DNA of 32,077 nucleotides from Oscillospiraceae bacterium (GTDB taxonomy: Bacteria > Bacillota > Clostridia > Oscillospirales > Ruminococcaceae): NCBI GenBank assembly GCA_014799395.1, contig JAAVID010000059.1, positions 1 to 32,077 of the forward strand, in the 5' to 3' direction. A program made the position numbers and the translations under genes. Each line of letters opens with the position of its first letter. Position 1 is the first letter of the stretch. Shown here one piece after another: positions 8,050 through 15,562 of this stretch. The notes beneath the pieces were generated by a model. It did not search any database. It saw nothing but the letters and a program-made list of their open reading frames with translations, and was not told the DNA's origin.

Positions 8050-8080
8050 AAACCGCCGAATATATCGACGGTTTAAAAAA
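8050..8080 (-). terminator. Intrinsic terminator of spo0A
   Basis: The stem 8050-8059 with 8065-8074 is 10 bp with one mismatch and a 5-nt loop. On the minus strand it is followed by a T-rich tract. It lies just past the spo0A stop codon. Confidence 0.85.
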
Positions 8081-8082
8081 TA

Positions 8083-8865
8083 TCAGAAAACGGCGAGAGC
8101 GCCCTTGTTGTTGGCTTTCTGCTTGAATTTAAGGCGGAGATAATCGGCGATAAGCGCTATGAATTCCGAGTTGGTGGGCTTGCCCTTGGAGATGTGGACG
8201 GTGTAGCTGAATATTTTTGTGAGCACGTCGATGTCGCCTCTGTCCCACGCTATTTCTATCGCGTGGCGGATAGCGCGTTCTACGCGGGAGGAGGTCGTTT
8301 CGTACTGCTTGGCAACCGTGGGGTAGAGGAGCTTGGTAATGCTGTTTATCATTTCGTCGTTGTTGACGGAGAGCATTATCGCGGTTCTTAAATAATGGTA
8401 GCCCTTGATGTGCGCGGGTATGCCGACTTGGTGGATTATCTCGGTGACGGCGCATTCCAGATCGGTCTCGTCGGGAACGTCGGGGGCTTTTTCGGCTACT
8501 CCGCAGAGACGGTTTATCTTGTCAACGAGGAACTGCGGGTCGAGGGGCTTTAGCGCGAACGTCGCGCCGAGGGAAGCCGCTTCGCGCTCGAGAGTGGGGT
8601 CGGCGTTGTTGGATACGATGATGACATTGGGAACGTATTTCTTTTCCACTTTCAGCCGACGGATAACCTCTATCGCGTCGCAGAAAGGCATTTTCGCTTC
8701 GAGCACCGCCGCGTCGGGTGCTTCGGATTTTATGGAATTAAGCACCGAATTTCCGTCGCACCTGCGCGTTATCGCGTACATTCCCGCGTTTTTGAGTGCG
8801 CCCGCCCATGCCATTCCGCAATCCGCGGAGTCGTTTCCGATAAGTACTTTGATCTGATTTGTCAT
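8083..8865 (-). CDS. spo0A: Spo0A-type response regulator with Asp56 replaced by Glu
   Basis: Master regulator of sporulation entry, 260 residues. The C-terminal domain (about 140-260) is an unmistakable Spo0A DNA-binding domain with PAHIKGYHYLR, SITKLLYP, SSRVERAIRHAIE and KPTNSEFIALIADYLR. The N-terminal receiver (about 5-125) is altered. The phosphoacceptor is E56 (codon at 8698-8700) in VLEAKMP instead of the usual VLDxxMP, and the acidic pair is N11-D12. S85 and K106 are kept at the switch and lysine positions. ATG at 8865 follows GGAGG; an upstream in-frame extension lies in the leader. It is a single gene with its own promoter and terminator, and spoIVB is not next to it. Glutamate may mimic phosphorylation, giving a constitutively active or phosphorelay-independent protein. 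Confidence 0.93.
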   Translation of the reverse strand: MTNQIKVLIGNDSADCGMAWAGALKNAGMYAITRRCDGNSVLNSIKSEAPDAAVLEAKMPFCDAIEVIRRLKVEKKYVPNVIIVSNNADPTLEREAASLGATFALKPLDPQFLVDKINRLCGVAEKAPDVPDETDLECAVTEIIHQVGIPAHIKGYHYLRTAIMLSVNNDEMINSITKLLYPTVAKQYETTSSRVERAIRHAIEIAWDRGDIDVLTKIFSYTVHISKGKPTNSEFIALIADYLRLKFKQKANNKGALAVF

Positions 8866-8888
8866 TTTTATTTTCCTCCAATGTTTTG

Positions 8889-8917
8889 CCGTGTTCGGAC
8901 TAAGCCGATACTCACGG
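8889..8917 (-). promoter_or_regulatory. Nested hairpin in the spo0A leader
   Basis: Arms 8889-8893 and 8913-8917 (CCGTG/CACGG) enclose a second stem, 8895-8898 with 8905-8908. It sits between the promoter and the ribosome-binding site of spo0A. It does not match a riboswitch class I know. Confidence 0.4.
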
Positions 8918-8949
8918 GTTTTCGTCACCTTGTTTCTTGGTGTGATTTT

Positions 8950-8978
8950 ATATTACCATATTTTGGGAAATATTGCAA
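8950..8978 (-). promoter_or_regulatory. Candidate sigma-A promoter of spo0A
   Basis: On the minus strand TTGCAA (8978-8973) and TAATAT (8955-8950) are 17 bp apart, giving a leader of about 80 nt. Confidence 0.55.
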
Positions 8979-9097
8979 TAGGTTTTGGAAATTTTTTGGA
9001 AAAATTTTCCAAAGTCGAACTTTTGCGATAACAATCGCGCAAAATTGATTTGACGGGCAAAGTATACTTTTCGTTTTGGCGGAGAATTATGTCGGGA

Positions 9098-9106
9098 TTT
9101 GTCGAA
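9098..9106 (+). promoter_or_regulatory. 0A box (Spo0A binding site candidate)
   Basis: TTTGTCGAA matches the established 0A-box consensus at every position. It lies in the 423-bp spo0A-fprA intergenic region (8866-9288), which otherwise holds the two promoters, the leader hairpin and a TTGGAAAA/TTTTCCAA palindrome near 8995-9013. It could serve Spo0A autoregulation or control of fprA. Confidence 0.5.
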
Positions 9107-9228
9107 AAAGTCTTGGCTTACGGTTAATTTGAGACTGGAAACATAATGAGGGGATAATGGGGAATTTTATTAAAAAGAGGGCTATTTCGGGTCGAAATAA
9201 ATTCGTTCTTATTTTATTGTAATGGCTA

Positions 9229-9257
9229 TTGACTTAATGAAGAAATTGTGATATAAT
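9229..9257 (+). promoter_or_regulatory. Sigma-A promoter of fprA
   Basis: TTGACT (9229-9234) and TATAAT (9252-9257) are 17 bp apart; GGAGG at 9278-9282 and the ATG at 9289 follow. Confidence 0.85.
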
Positions 9258-9288
9258 CGGTGTGTAGAATAATTTTTGGAGGTAAATT

Positions 9289-10446
9289 ATGGAAATTTCA
9301 AACGATATTAAATACATCGGCGTGAACGACCATCAGGTCGACTTGTTTGAGGGGATGTATGACGTGCCTAACGGAATGTCGTACAACTCTTACGTTATCC
9401 TTGACGAGAAGATAGCGGTAATGGATACGGTCGACGCGCACTTCGGCACGGAATGGCTGGGCAACCTCGAAAAGGCGCTCGGCGGAAAGAATCCCGATTA
9501 TCTGGTGGTTCAGCATATGGAGCCCGACCACTCGGCGAACATCAAGGTGTTTGCGGACAAGTATCCGGGCGCGAAGATCGTCGCTTCGGCTAAGGCGTTT
9601 GTGATGATGGGGCAGTTCTTCGGCGACAATTTCGCGGACAAGCAGGTGGTTGTCGGCGAGAACGATACGCTCTCCCTCGGAAAGCACACGCTGACGTTCG
9701 TCACCGCGCCGATGGTTCACTGGCCCGAAGTAATTATGACCTATGACAACGTTGACAAGGCGCTGTTCTCGGCGGACGGGTTCGGCAAATTCGGCGCTCT
9801 GGACGTTGAGGACGAGGACGGCTGGGCTTGCGAGGCTCGGCGTTACTACTTCGGTATCGTCGGCAAGTACGGCGCTCAGGTTCAGGCTGTTCTGAAAAAG
9901 GCGGCGGGGTTGGAGATCGAGAAGATACTTCCTCTGCACGGACCGATACTGACGGAAAATCTCGGCTATTATCTCGACCTGTACAACACCTGGTCGAGCT
10001 ACGGCGTGGAGAGCGAGGGCGTTGTTATCGCGTATACCTCGGTTTACGGCAATACCAAAAAGGCGGCTCTTCTGTTAGCCGATAAACTCAAGGAGAACGG
10101 CTGTCCGAAAGTGGCTGTGACAGACCTCGCGCGCGACGATATGGCGGAAGCTGTTGAGGACGCGTTCCGCTATGGGAAGCTCGTGCTTGCGACTACCACC
10201 TACAACGCGGACGTTTTCCCGTTTATGCGCGACTTTATCCTACACCTCACCGAGCGCAGCTATCAGAACCGCACGATAGGAATTATCGAAAACGGAAGCT
10301 GGGCTCCTACCGCGGCTAAGGTCATAAAGGGAATGTTTGAGAAGAGCAAGAATATCACGTTTACCGAGACTACGGTAACGGTGAAGTCCGCGCTGAGCGC
10401 GGAGAGCGAGGCGCAGATTGCGGCTCTCGCTAAAGAATTAGCATAA
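9289..10446 (+). CDS. fprA: A-type flavodiiron protein
   Basis: Reduces O2 to water (or NO to N2O) in the cytoplasm of anaerobes, protecting oxygen-sensitive enzymes. The 385-residue protein has a metallo-beta-lactamase-like domain (1 to about 240) and a flavodoxin domain (about 245-385). The di-iron ligands are all visible: H76, E78, D80 and H81 in HMEPDHS, H144, D163 and H217 in LPLHGP. The FMN-binding loop is YTSVYGNTKKAA (249-260). No rubredoxin or NADH-oxidase domain is fused, so a separate electron donor is required. It is monocistronic with its own promoter and terminator. O2 versus NO preference cannot be read from sequence. Confidence 0.95.
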   Translation: MEISNDIKYIGVNDHQVDLFEGMYDVPNGMSYNSYVILDEKIAVMDTVDAHFGTEWLGNLEKALGGKNPDYLVVQHMEPDHSANIKVFADKYPGAKIVASAKAFVMMGQFFGDNFADKQVVVGENDTLSLGKHTLTFVTAPMVHWPEVIMTYDNVDKALFSADGFGKFGALDVEDEDGWACEARRYYFGIVGKYGAQVQAVLKKAAGLEIEKILPLHGPILTENLGYYLDLYNTWSSYGVESEGVVIAYTSVYGNTKKAALLLADKLKENGCPKVAVTDLARDDMAEAVEDAFRYGKLVLATTTYNADVFPFMRDFILHLTERSYQNRTIGIIENGSWAPTAAKVIKGMFEKSKNITFTETTVTVKSALSAESEAQIAALAKELA

Positions 10447-10456
10447 TTACCAAATC

Positions 10457-10480
10457 GGGGAGCGGAAACGCTCCCCTTTT
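10457..10480 (+). terminator. Intrinsic terminator of fprA
   Basis: A perfect 8-bp GC-rich stem (10457-10464 with 10469-10476) closes a GAAA tetraloop and is followed by TTTTATT. Confidence 0.9.
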
Positions 10481-10515
10481 ATTCATCACTTGCGAAATAA
10501 AAAAGCCCCAAACTC

Positions 10516-10544
10516 TTGACTAATGGAAATCTATATGGTATAAT
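10516..10544 (+). promoter_or_regulatory. Sigma-A promoter of the HD-GYP gene
   Basis: TTGACT (10516-10521) and TATAAT (10539-10544) are 17 bp apart, leaving a 5' leader of about 120 nt. The reading frame is open through this site from a TTG, but that TTG is the -35 box itself. Confidence 0.8.
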
Positions 10545-10671
10545 CAATAATATAATCAACAGTTTATCCATTGTGGCGAAAAACTTTTGCATTTACGAGA
10601 ACCCGATCACAGAATTTGTTCTTCGGGCTATGAGAACAAGTTCATACCACGATCGTATTAAGGAGAGTTTT

Positions 10672-12846
10672 ATGGACAGAAAACTGGGAAAGATCAACCG
10701 ATATTTGATGATAGGCTGGCTGGCTATCGTCGTCGTGCTTACGGTGACGTATTTCGGCGAGCTTGCGCGCGGACACCGCGACTGGCCGTATATGGCTATG
10801 TTCCTTTCCGTTACGATAATCCCCGCTGCGGCGTGTCTTATCTACTTCATAAAAAGACCGCAAAGCAAAAGGCTGCGGATCTACGCTGTCGCGGGGTATC
10901 TGCTTATGTATACGTTCGTGCTTCTGAACACGAACACCGTAATGACCTACGGGTACATTATCCCTATGCTTACGCTGATAGTGCTGTATCACTCGCCGAG
11001 GCTGGTGCTTGTGATGGGAAGCGTGGCGCTGGCGGCTAATATCGCCTGCGTTATTCGGTTCTTTAAAATAGGTATGGTGACCTCCGACGATATTAAGGAC
11101 GTTGAGATACAGCTCGGTATGATCGCTTTCAGCTTTGTGTTTGCGTACATCGCCGCCTCTCTGTACAGCAAGATAGTTAAAGAGAACGAGGAATATATCA
11201 AGTCTATCGACGACAAGCAGAAGCAGCTTGAGCGCGTTACCTTGCAGACTATAACCACTATCGCGAATATTATAGACGCTAAGGACGAGTACACGAAAGG
11301 TCACTCGTACCGTGTGGCGGAGTATTCGTCCGCGCTGGCGCAGGAGCTGGGTTACGACAAGGAGCGCGTCGCGAACGTCAAGTACATAGGACTTCTGCAC
11401 GATATTGGTAAGATAGGTATTCCCGATTCGATACTCAACAAGCCCGGCAAGCTGACCGACAGCGAATACGCGCTTATGCGCAAGCACGCGGAGATCGGCG
11501 GAAACATTCTCAGCGGAAACAATATGATAGACGGAATGGACGAGGGCGCGAAATTCCACCACGAGCGCTACGACGGGCGCGGTTATCCTATGGGATTAAA
11601 GGGCGAGGAAATACCCGAAATGGCGCGTATCATCGGTATCGCGGACGCGTATGACGCTATGACGAGCAATCGCGTCTACCGCAAGAGACTGACCGACGAA
11701 AAAGTGATCTCCGAGATAAGGAGATGCAGTGGCGCGCAGTTTGACCCCAAGCTCGCCGAGATATTCGTGAAGATGATAGAATCGGGGAAGCTGAGCGACC
11801 TCAGCCCGGACATTGCCGCAGATACAAATGTAGTTCACGAAAGCGACGGCAAGAGTATGGCGGAGCGCAGCGCGGATCTGCTGCAAAGCGTTATCGGATA
11901 TAACAGAAATCCTTACGACAACGAGCACGACTATCTTACGGGCGTGCTGAGCAGGAGCGCGGGAGAAAAGCTCATTTCCGAGCGGCTTTCCGAGGGCGAC
12001 GGCGGATTGTTTATCGTTGACATAACAAATCTGCTGGGCGTAAACGAAAAGCACGGTATAGTCGCGGGTGACAGGGTGATAAGAACGGTCTCCGAAACGC
12101 TTACGGAGCGGGAGGGGCTTATCGTTATCCGTTATGACGGAAGCGGCTTCCTCTGCTTTATGGAGAGCGCGACGCAAGGCGGCGCGTTGGAGGCGCTGAT
12201 GTCGGATATATGCTCGGAGATCGGCGGAAAGCTCCGCGGTATGCCCGAGTATGAGGACAATATAATCTGCGTTGGCGGCGCGCTTTCTTCCGAGGTCGGG
12301 CGCGATCTCGCGGCGCTGCTTATCGCGGCGGACAAGGCGCTGTTCTACGTTAAGCAGCTCGGCGAAGAGGGAAGCTATCTGTACAAGAAGTCCGAAAAGG
12401 ACAGAAGCAAAAAGCTGTACGCTCTCGACTTAGAGCAGCTTATCAAGATGATAGCGGGCTCGGATGAGTGCGCGGTATACGGAATGGATTCGCCCGAGTT
12501 CAAGAAGATATACGAGCTTGTAAAGGGTATTTACGAGAAGAACAAGCAGGAAATGCAGCTCGTGCTGATAACGGTAACGCCCGCTATCGGAAAGTCGCTT
12601 GCGGTCGCCGACCGCGACGAAGCAATGGAGTATTTGCAGTCCGCTATCGACGTGACGGTCAGCCCGTCTATGATAACGTTCCGTTTCAGCAGCGTGCAGT
12701 GTATGGTCATCGTTACCGAGCCGCAGACGGAAAGCGCGGAACTCGTTACGGAGCGCATACTCAACAGCTTTTATAAATCCTACGACAAGAGAAATATGGC
12801 TATCACCACCGAGGCGGCTTCTTTACCGCCGCTTGAAACTGTCTAA
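10672..12846 (+). CDS. Membrane HD-GYP phosphodiesterase with degenerate GGDEF domain
   Basis: A 724-residue c-di-GMP-related signalling protein. Residues about 12-165 contain roughly six membrane segments, and about 165-190 look like a coiled linker. The HD-GYP domain (about 195-375) keeps H211, H243-D244, HHERYDGRGYP (296-306) and IADAYDAMTSNRVYR, so it should be an active c-di-GMP hydrolase. Residues about 418-575 form a GGDEF-like domain (YLTGVLSR, AADKALFYVKQLG) whose catalytic loop reads DGSGF (489-493), so cyclase activity should be lost. The last 150 residues match nothing I recognise. ATG at 10672 follows AAGGAG at 6 nt. The order HD-GYP before GGDEF is less common than the reverse. 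Confidence 0.9.
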   Translation: MDRKLGKINRYLMIGWLAIVVVLTVTYFGELARGHRDWPYMAMFLSVTIIPAAACLIYFIKRPQSKRLRIYAVAGYLLMYTFVLLNTNTVMTYGYIIPMLTLIVLYHSPRLVLVMGSVALAANIACVIRFFKIGMVTSDDIKDVEIQLGMIAFSFVFAYIAASLYSKIVKENEEYIKSIDDKQKQLERVTLQTITTIANIIDAKDEYTKGHSYRVAEYSSALAQELGYDKERVANVKYIGLLHDIGKIGIPDSILNKPGKLTDSEYALMRKHAEIGGNILSGNNMIDGMDEGAKFHHERYDGRGYPMGLKGEEIPEMARIIGIADAYDAMTSNRVYRKRLTDEKVISEIRRCSGAQFDPKLAEIFVKMIESGKLSDLSPDIAADTNVVHESDGKSMAERSADLLQSVIGYNRNPYDNEHDYLTGVLSRSAGEKLISERLSEGDGGLFIVDITNLLGVNEKHGIVAGDRVIRTVSETLTEREGLIVIRYDGSGFLCFMESATQGGALEALMSDICSEIGGKLRGMPEYEDNIICVGGALSSEVGRDLAALLIAADKALFYVKQLGEEGSYLYKKSEKDRSKKLYALDLEQLIKMIAGSDECAVYGMDSPEFKKIYELVKGIYEKNKQEMQLVLITVTPAIGKSLAVADRDEAMEYLQSAIDVTVSPSMITFRFSSVQCMVIVTEPQTESAELVTERILNSFYKSYDKRNMAITTEAASLPPLETV

Positions 12847-12857
12847 TCAAATAAGCA

Positions 12858-12895
12858 TTGCGCCGTCAAGCGTTGGGCTTGGCGGCGCAATTTTT
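12858..12895 (+). terminator. Intrinsic terminator of the HD-GYP gene
   Basis: A 14-bp stem (12858-12871 with 12877-12890) with one G-T wobble and loop GTTGG is followed by TTTTT. It also contains the GTCAAGC core. It may serve the convergent lipoprotein gene on the other strand too. Confidence 0.9.
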
Positions 12896-12927
12896 ATGGA
12901 ATGAAATTAAAATATAGGAGTTATCGA

Positions 12928-14178
12928 TCAGTATTCAAAAATTGCTGTGCCTGTGGTAGCGTCTACATACTCTACCATTTGCAAGGTGCTGTTGAAGTGG
13001 GGGAACTCGTAGTTCGCCTCGAATTTCCACATGGGCTTGAGAACGTGCTCGCAGTTAAGCAAGTCTCTGTTGGTCATAACGTATACAAGGCTGCAATCGG
13101 TGACGTTTATCGATGTGGAGTAGTCCTCGGCATAGTGACCGTTCTCGAAGATCTCAAACGCCTGCTGCGCGGTGATGTTGATGTCTGCCGTGCCGATGTT
13201 CTCAAGGTCGGCGGAGGGAACGTCGCGGGTATCTACATCAAATATCGTGCCGTCCTTGCGGATAGTTACATCGACATATGTGCCGCTTGTCCAAAGTTCG
13301 CTGTCAATACCATAGTGGGTCATGCCGCCTACAAATGTGCCCGTGACAGCAATGGGAGTTCCGTCTGCCATAACGGGGAATCTGAGGTAGTAGACCTCGT
13401 CGTCGGAAGTCCATTTTTCCACTTCCTGTATGTTGCCTTGTTTGTCCTCAAAGGTATGGCTGCTGATGAAATCGTTGGCGGCATCGGCTGTGACAGCGTA
13501 TATTTCGGGAGTGCCGAGGTTGGTGATACCGAGCTTGAGAAGAAGCTCAAGCGATTTTGCCGTGGCTTCCTCGGGGGTCATACCGTCAATGGACTTTACG
13601 CACGATGTATTTATGTCGTAATCTTCAAAAACACGAACGCCTAAACTGCCGTACGCTTTATCGTCATAACGATCGAAATATAAGTCGCCGCCGGCGTTGC
13701 CGTTGTAGCCGAGCAACAGGAGATCGTTCTCGGGTTTAACATAGATCGGTTCGGCTATTTCGGGGAAGTACTCGTTCTGACGCGTCTCTTCCCATTTGTA
13801 ATTAACGTCCTTGAGCAGCAGCTCTTCGGGCAGACCGTCCTCGAACCAGAACGGCTTGGTCTTGTACAGAGCCATTTGCGAGGGTGCGCTGTCGGGGAGC
13901 GTGCACATAAGGTTTACCGTCGCGGTGGGCTCGGCGCTTTTGGTCGAGTTGATGAGAGCCGTCGCGGTGCGGGCGATCTCGGACGGTGTTTCGTCCGGGG
14001 TCACGGAAGCGGTATCGCTTGCCGAGGGCTCGGCTGCTGCGGGAGCGCTTGCCGAGGGCTCGTTTGCAGCCGCGGGAGACATAATGTTGATAGGCTCTGC
14101 GTTTTCCTGACAGCCCGCGAGGAGCATTGCCGATATGGTGAGCGCCGCAAAGGACGCGATGTGTTTTTTGTTGAACAT
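12928..14178 (-). CDS. Lipoprotein, second of a tandem paralogous pair
   Basis: A 416-residue surface lipoprotein. The signal peptide ends in LLAGC (lipid-modified C23), followed by an Ala/Ser/Pro/Glu-rich spacer to about residue 95, then a roughly 320-residue extracellular domain. The protein is clearly related to the one encoded upstream (shared ALYKTKPFWFEDGLPE, LGITNLGTPE, DDEVYYL, LVYVMT, LKPMWKFE). I do not recognise the domain with confidence; it resembles uncharacterised clostridial lipoproteins. ATG at 14178 is used because the ATG at 14193 lies within the ribosome-binding site GGAGG. It is the last gene of a sigma/membrane protein/lipoprotein/lipoprotein run. Confidence 0.85.
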   Translation of the reverse strand: MFNKKHIASFAALTISAMLLAGCQENAEPINIMSPAAANEPSASAPAAAEPSASDTASVTPDETPSEIARTATALINSTKSAEPTATVNLMCTLPDSAPSQMALYKTKPFWFEDGLPEELLLKDVNYKWEETRQNEYFPEIAEPIYVKPENDLLLLGYNGNAGGDLYFDRYDDKAYGSLGVRVFEDYDINTSCVKSIDGMTPEEATAKSLELLLKLGITNLGTPEIYAVTADAANDFISSHTFEDKQGNIQEVEKWTSDDEVYYLRFPVMADGTPIAVTGTFVGGMTHYGIDSELWTSGTYVDVTIRKDGTIFDVDTRDVPSADLENIGTADINITAQQAFEIFENGHYAEDYSTSINVTDCSLVYVMTNRDLLNCEHVLKPMWKFEANYEFPHFNSTLQMVEYVDATTGTAIFEY

Positions 14179-14211
14179 AATAAATTCCTCCATTTAATTA
14201 ACTATTGGTGT

Positions 14212-14234
14212 TTTCCCCGCCGACAGCGGGGAAA
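14212..14234 (-). other. Intergenic hairpin between the lipoprotein genes
   Basis: A perfect 9-bp stem (14212-14220 with 14226-14234), loop of 5 nt, with no T-run after it. A related imperfect hairpin at 15513-15543 precedes the first lipoprotein gene. They could mark RNA-processing or stabilising sites. Confidence 0.5.
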
Positions 14235-14247
14235 CGCCGTTCTGTTA

Positions 14248-15480
14248 TTAGTATTCAAAGTAAGCTGCGCCTGTGTCTGCCTCGACGTATTCTATCATTA
14301 CAACGCCCTCAACGCCGTAAGTGCCGTTGCTGTCGTAGTTCATCTCGAATTTCCACATGGGCTTTAAGATGAACTCGTCGCCGTAATCGTCAGCGGTCAT
14401 AACATATACAAGGCTGCATTCGGTTACGTTTATAGCGGCGGGGAAATCCTGAGCGGCGTGGTGTTCGGTAAGAATATCGGCTGCTTGCTGAGCGGAGACG
14501 CTGATGTCGACCGTGCCTACGTTCTCAACGTCCGCGGAGGGGATACGGTAGCCCTCTAACTCCAGTATAGAGCCGTCTCTTGCGACTGTTACCTGTATGT
14601 ACGAGCCCTCCAGAAGGCTCCAGCCGTTTTCGGGGTGTATTTTTGTCATACCGCCCGCGATCGGACCGGAAAGCGCAACGGGAATTCCGTCGTACTCAAC
14701 GGGGTAGGTGAGGTAGTAAACCTCGTCGTCGGTCGTCCAGCGTTTCCATTCGGTTACAGAGCCGTCCTTTTCGTTCCATTCCTCTCTGCCGATAACCTCG
14801 TTAGCCTTGTCCGCCTTGATAGCCCATACCTCGGGCGTACCGAGATTGGTTATGCCGAGCTTTCCGAGAACTTCGTCTGCTTTGGCAACGGCTTCCTCGG
14901 GAGCAAAGCCGTCGAGGGACTTGTCGTTGAATATCGTCTCTTCTACGTTGTATACGTCGAAAAGGTTGCGGAGAGTTCCGTACATATGCTCGTCACAACG
15001 GCGGAAGAAAATCTCGCCGCTGCATCCGCCGTTGTAGCCCAAACCCAGAAGCCGATCCTCGGCGTGAACATAAATGGGCTGAATTATGTCGGGGTAAGCC
15101 TCGTTTACGCGCCTTTCTTCCAGAATGAAGTCAACATCGTTAAGCAGGAGCTTCTCGGGCAGACCGTCCTCAAACCAGAAAGGCTTGGTCTTGTAGAGCG
15201 CCGCCTGTGCGGGAGCGTTTTCGGGAAGCGTGCACTTGATGTTTACCGTAGCGGTGGGCTCGGCGGTTTTGTTTGCGATGACGGTCGAGGTCGCGGTCTC
15301 GATTGAAGTCTCGGTCGAGGTCTCGTCCGGGGTCACGGGAGCGGTATCGTTTGCCGAGGGCTCGCCTGCCGCTGCGGGAGAGACGATGTTGATAGGCTCG
15401 GCGCTTTCCTGGCAGCCCGCGAGGAGCATTGCAGAAAGAGAGAGTGCCGCAAGGGTCGTAATGTGTTTTTTGTTGAACAT
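14248..15480 (-). CDS. Lipoprotein, first of a tandem paralogous pair
   Basis: A 410-residue lipoprotein with signal peptide and lipobox LLAGC (C23), a Thr/Ser/Glu/Pro-rich spacer to about residue 90 and an extracellular domain related along its whole length to the next gene's product. The N-terminus MFNKKHI is identical in both, pointing to recent tandem duplication with divergence of the outer domain. ATG at 15480 follows GGAGG; the upstream in-frame extension crosses the intergenic hairpin. The domain is not one I can name. The neighbouring sigma factor and membrane protein suggest expression as part of a surface response. Confidence 0.85.
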   Translation of the reverse strand: MFNKKHITTLAALSLSAMLLAGCQESAEPINIVSPAAAGEPSANDTAPVTPDETSTETSIETATSTVIANKTAEPTATVNIKCTLPENAPAQAALYKTKPFWFEDGLPEKLLLNDVDFILEERRVNEAYPDIIQPIYVHAEDRLLGLGYNGGCSGEIFFRRCDEHMYGTLRNLFDVYNVEETIFNDKSLDGFAPEEAVAKADEVLGKLGITNLGTPEVWAIKADKANEVIGREEWNEKDGSVTEWKRWTTDDEVYYLTYPVEYDGIPVALSGPIAGGMTKIHPENGWSLLEGSYIQVTVARDGSILELEGYRIPSADVENVGTVDISVSAQQAADILTEHHAAQDFPAAINVTECSLVYVMTADDYGDEFILKPMWKFEMNYDSNGTYGVEGVVMIEYVEADTGAAYFEY

Positions 15481-15562
15481 AATAGGTTCCTCCATTTTTA
15501 TAAATTTTTGGTCGGTTTTCACCGCATTCGGCGGGAAAAACCGCGCAAATAATGCCATTGGT

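Noticed and set aside
8866-8928. N-terminal extension of Spo0A
   Set aside because: It covers the leader hairpin and ribosome-binding site. The protein aligned from ATG at 8865 begins where Spo0A normally begins and places residue 56 correctly.
10516-10671. N-terminal extension of the HD-GYP protein from a TTG
   Set aside because: The TTG is the -35 box of a consensus promoter and the TATAAT lies inside the extension; ATG at 10672 has a good ribosome-binding site.
12928-15480. Lipoprotein genes as solute-binding proteins of an ABC importer
   Set aside because: No importer permease or ATPase is adjacent, and the domains lack recognisable solute-binding motifs.
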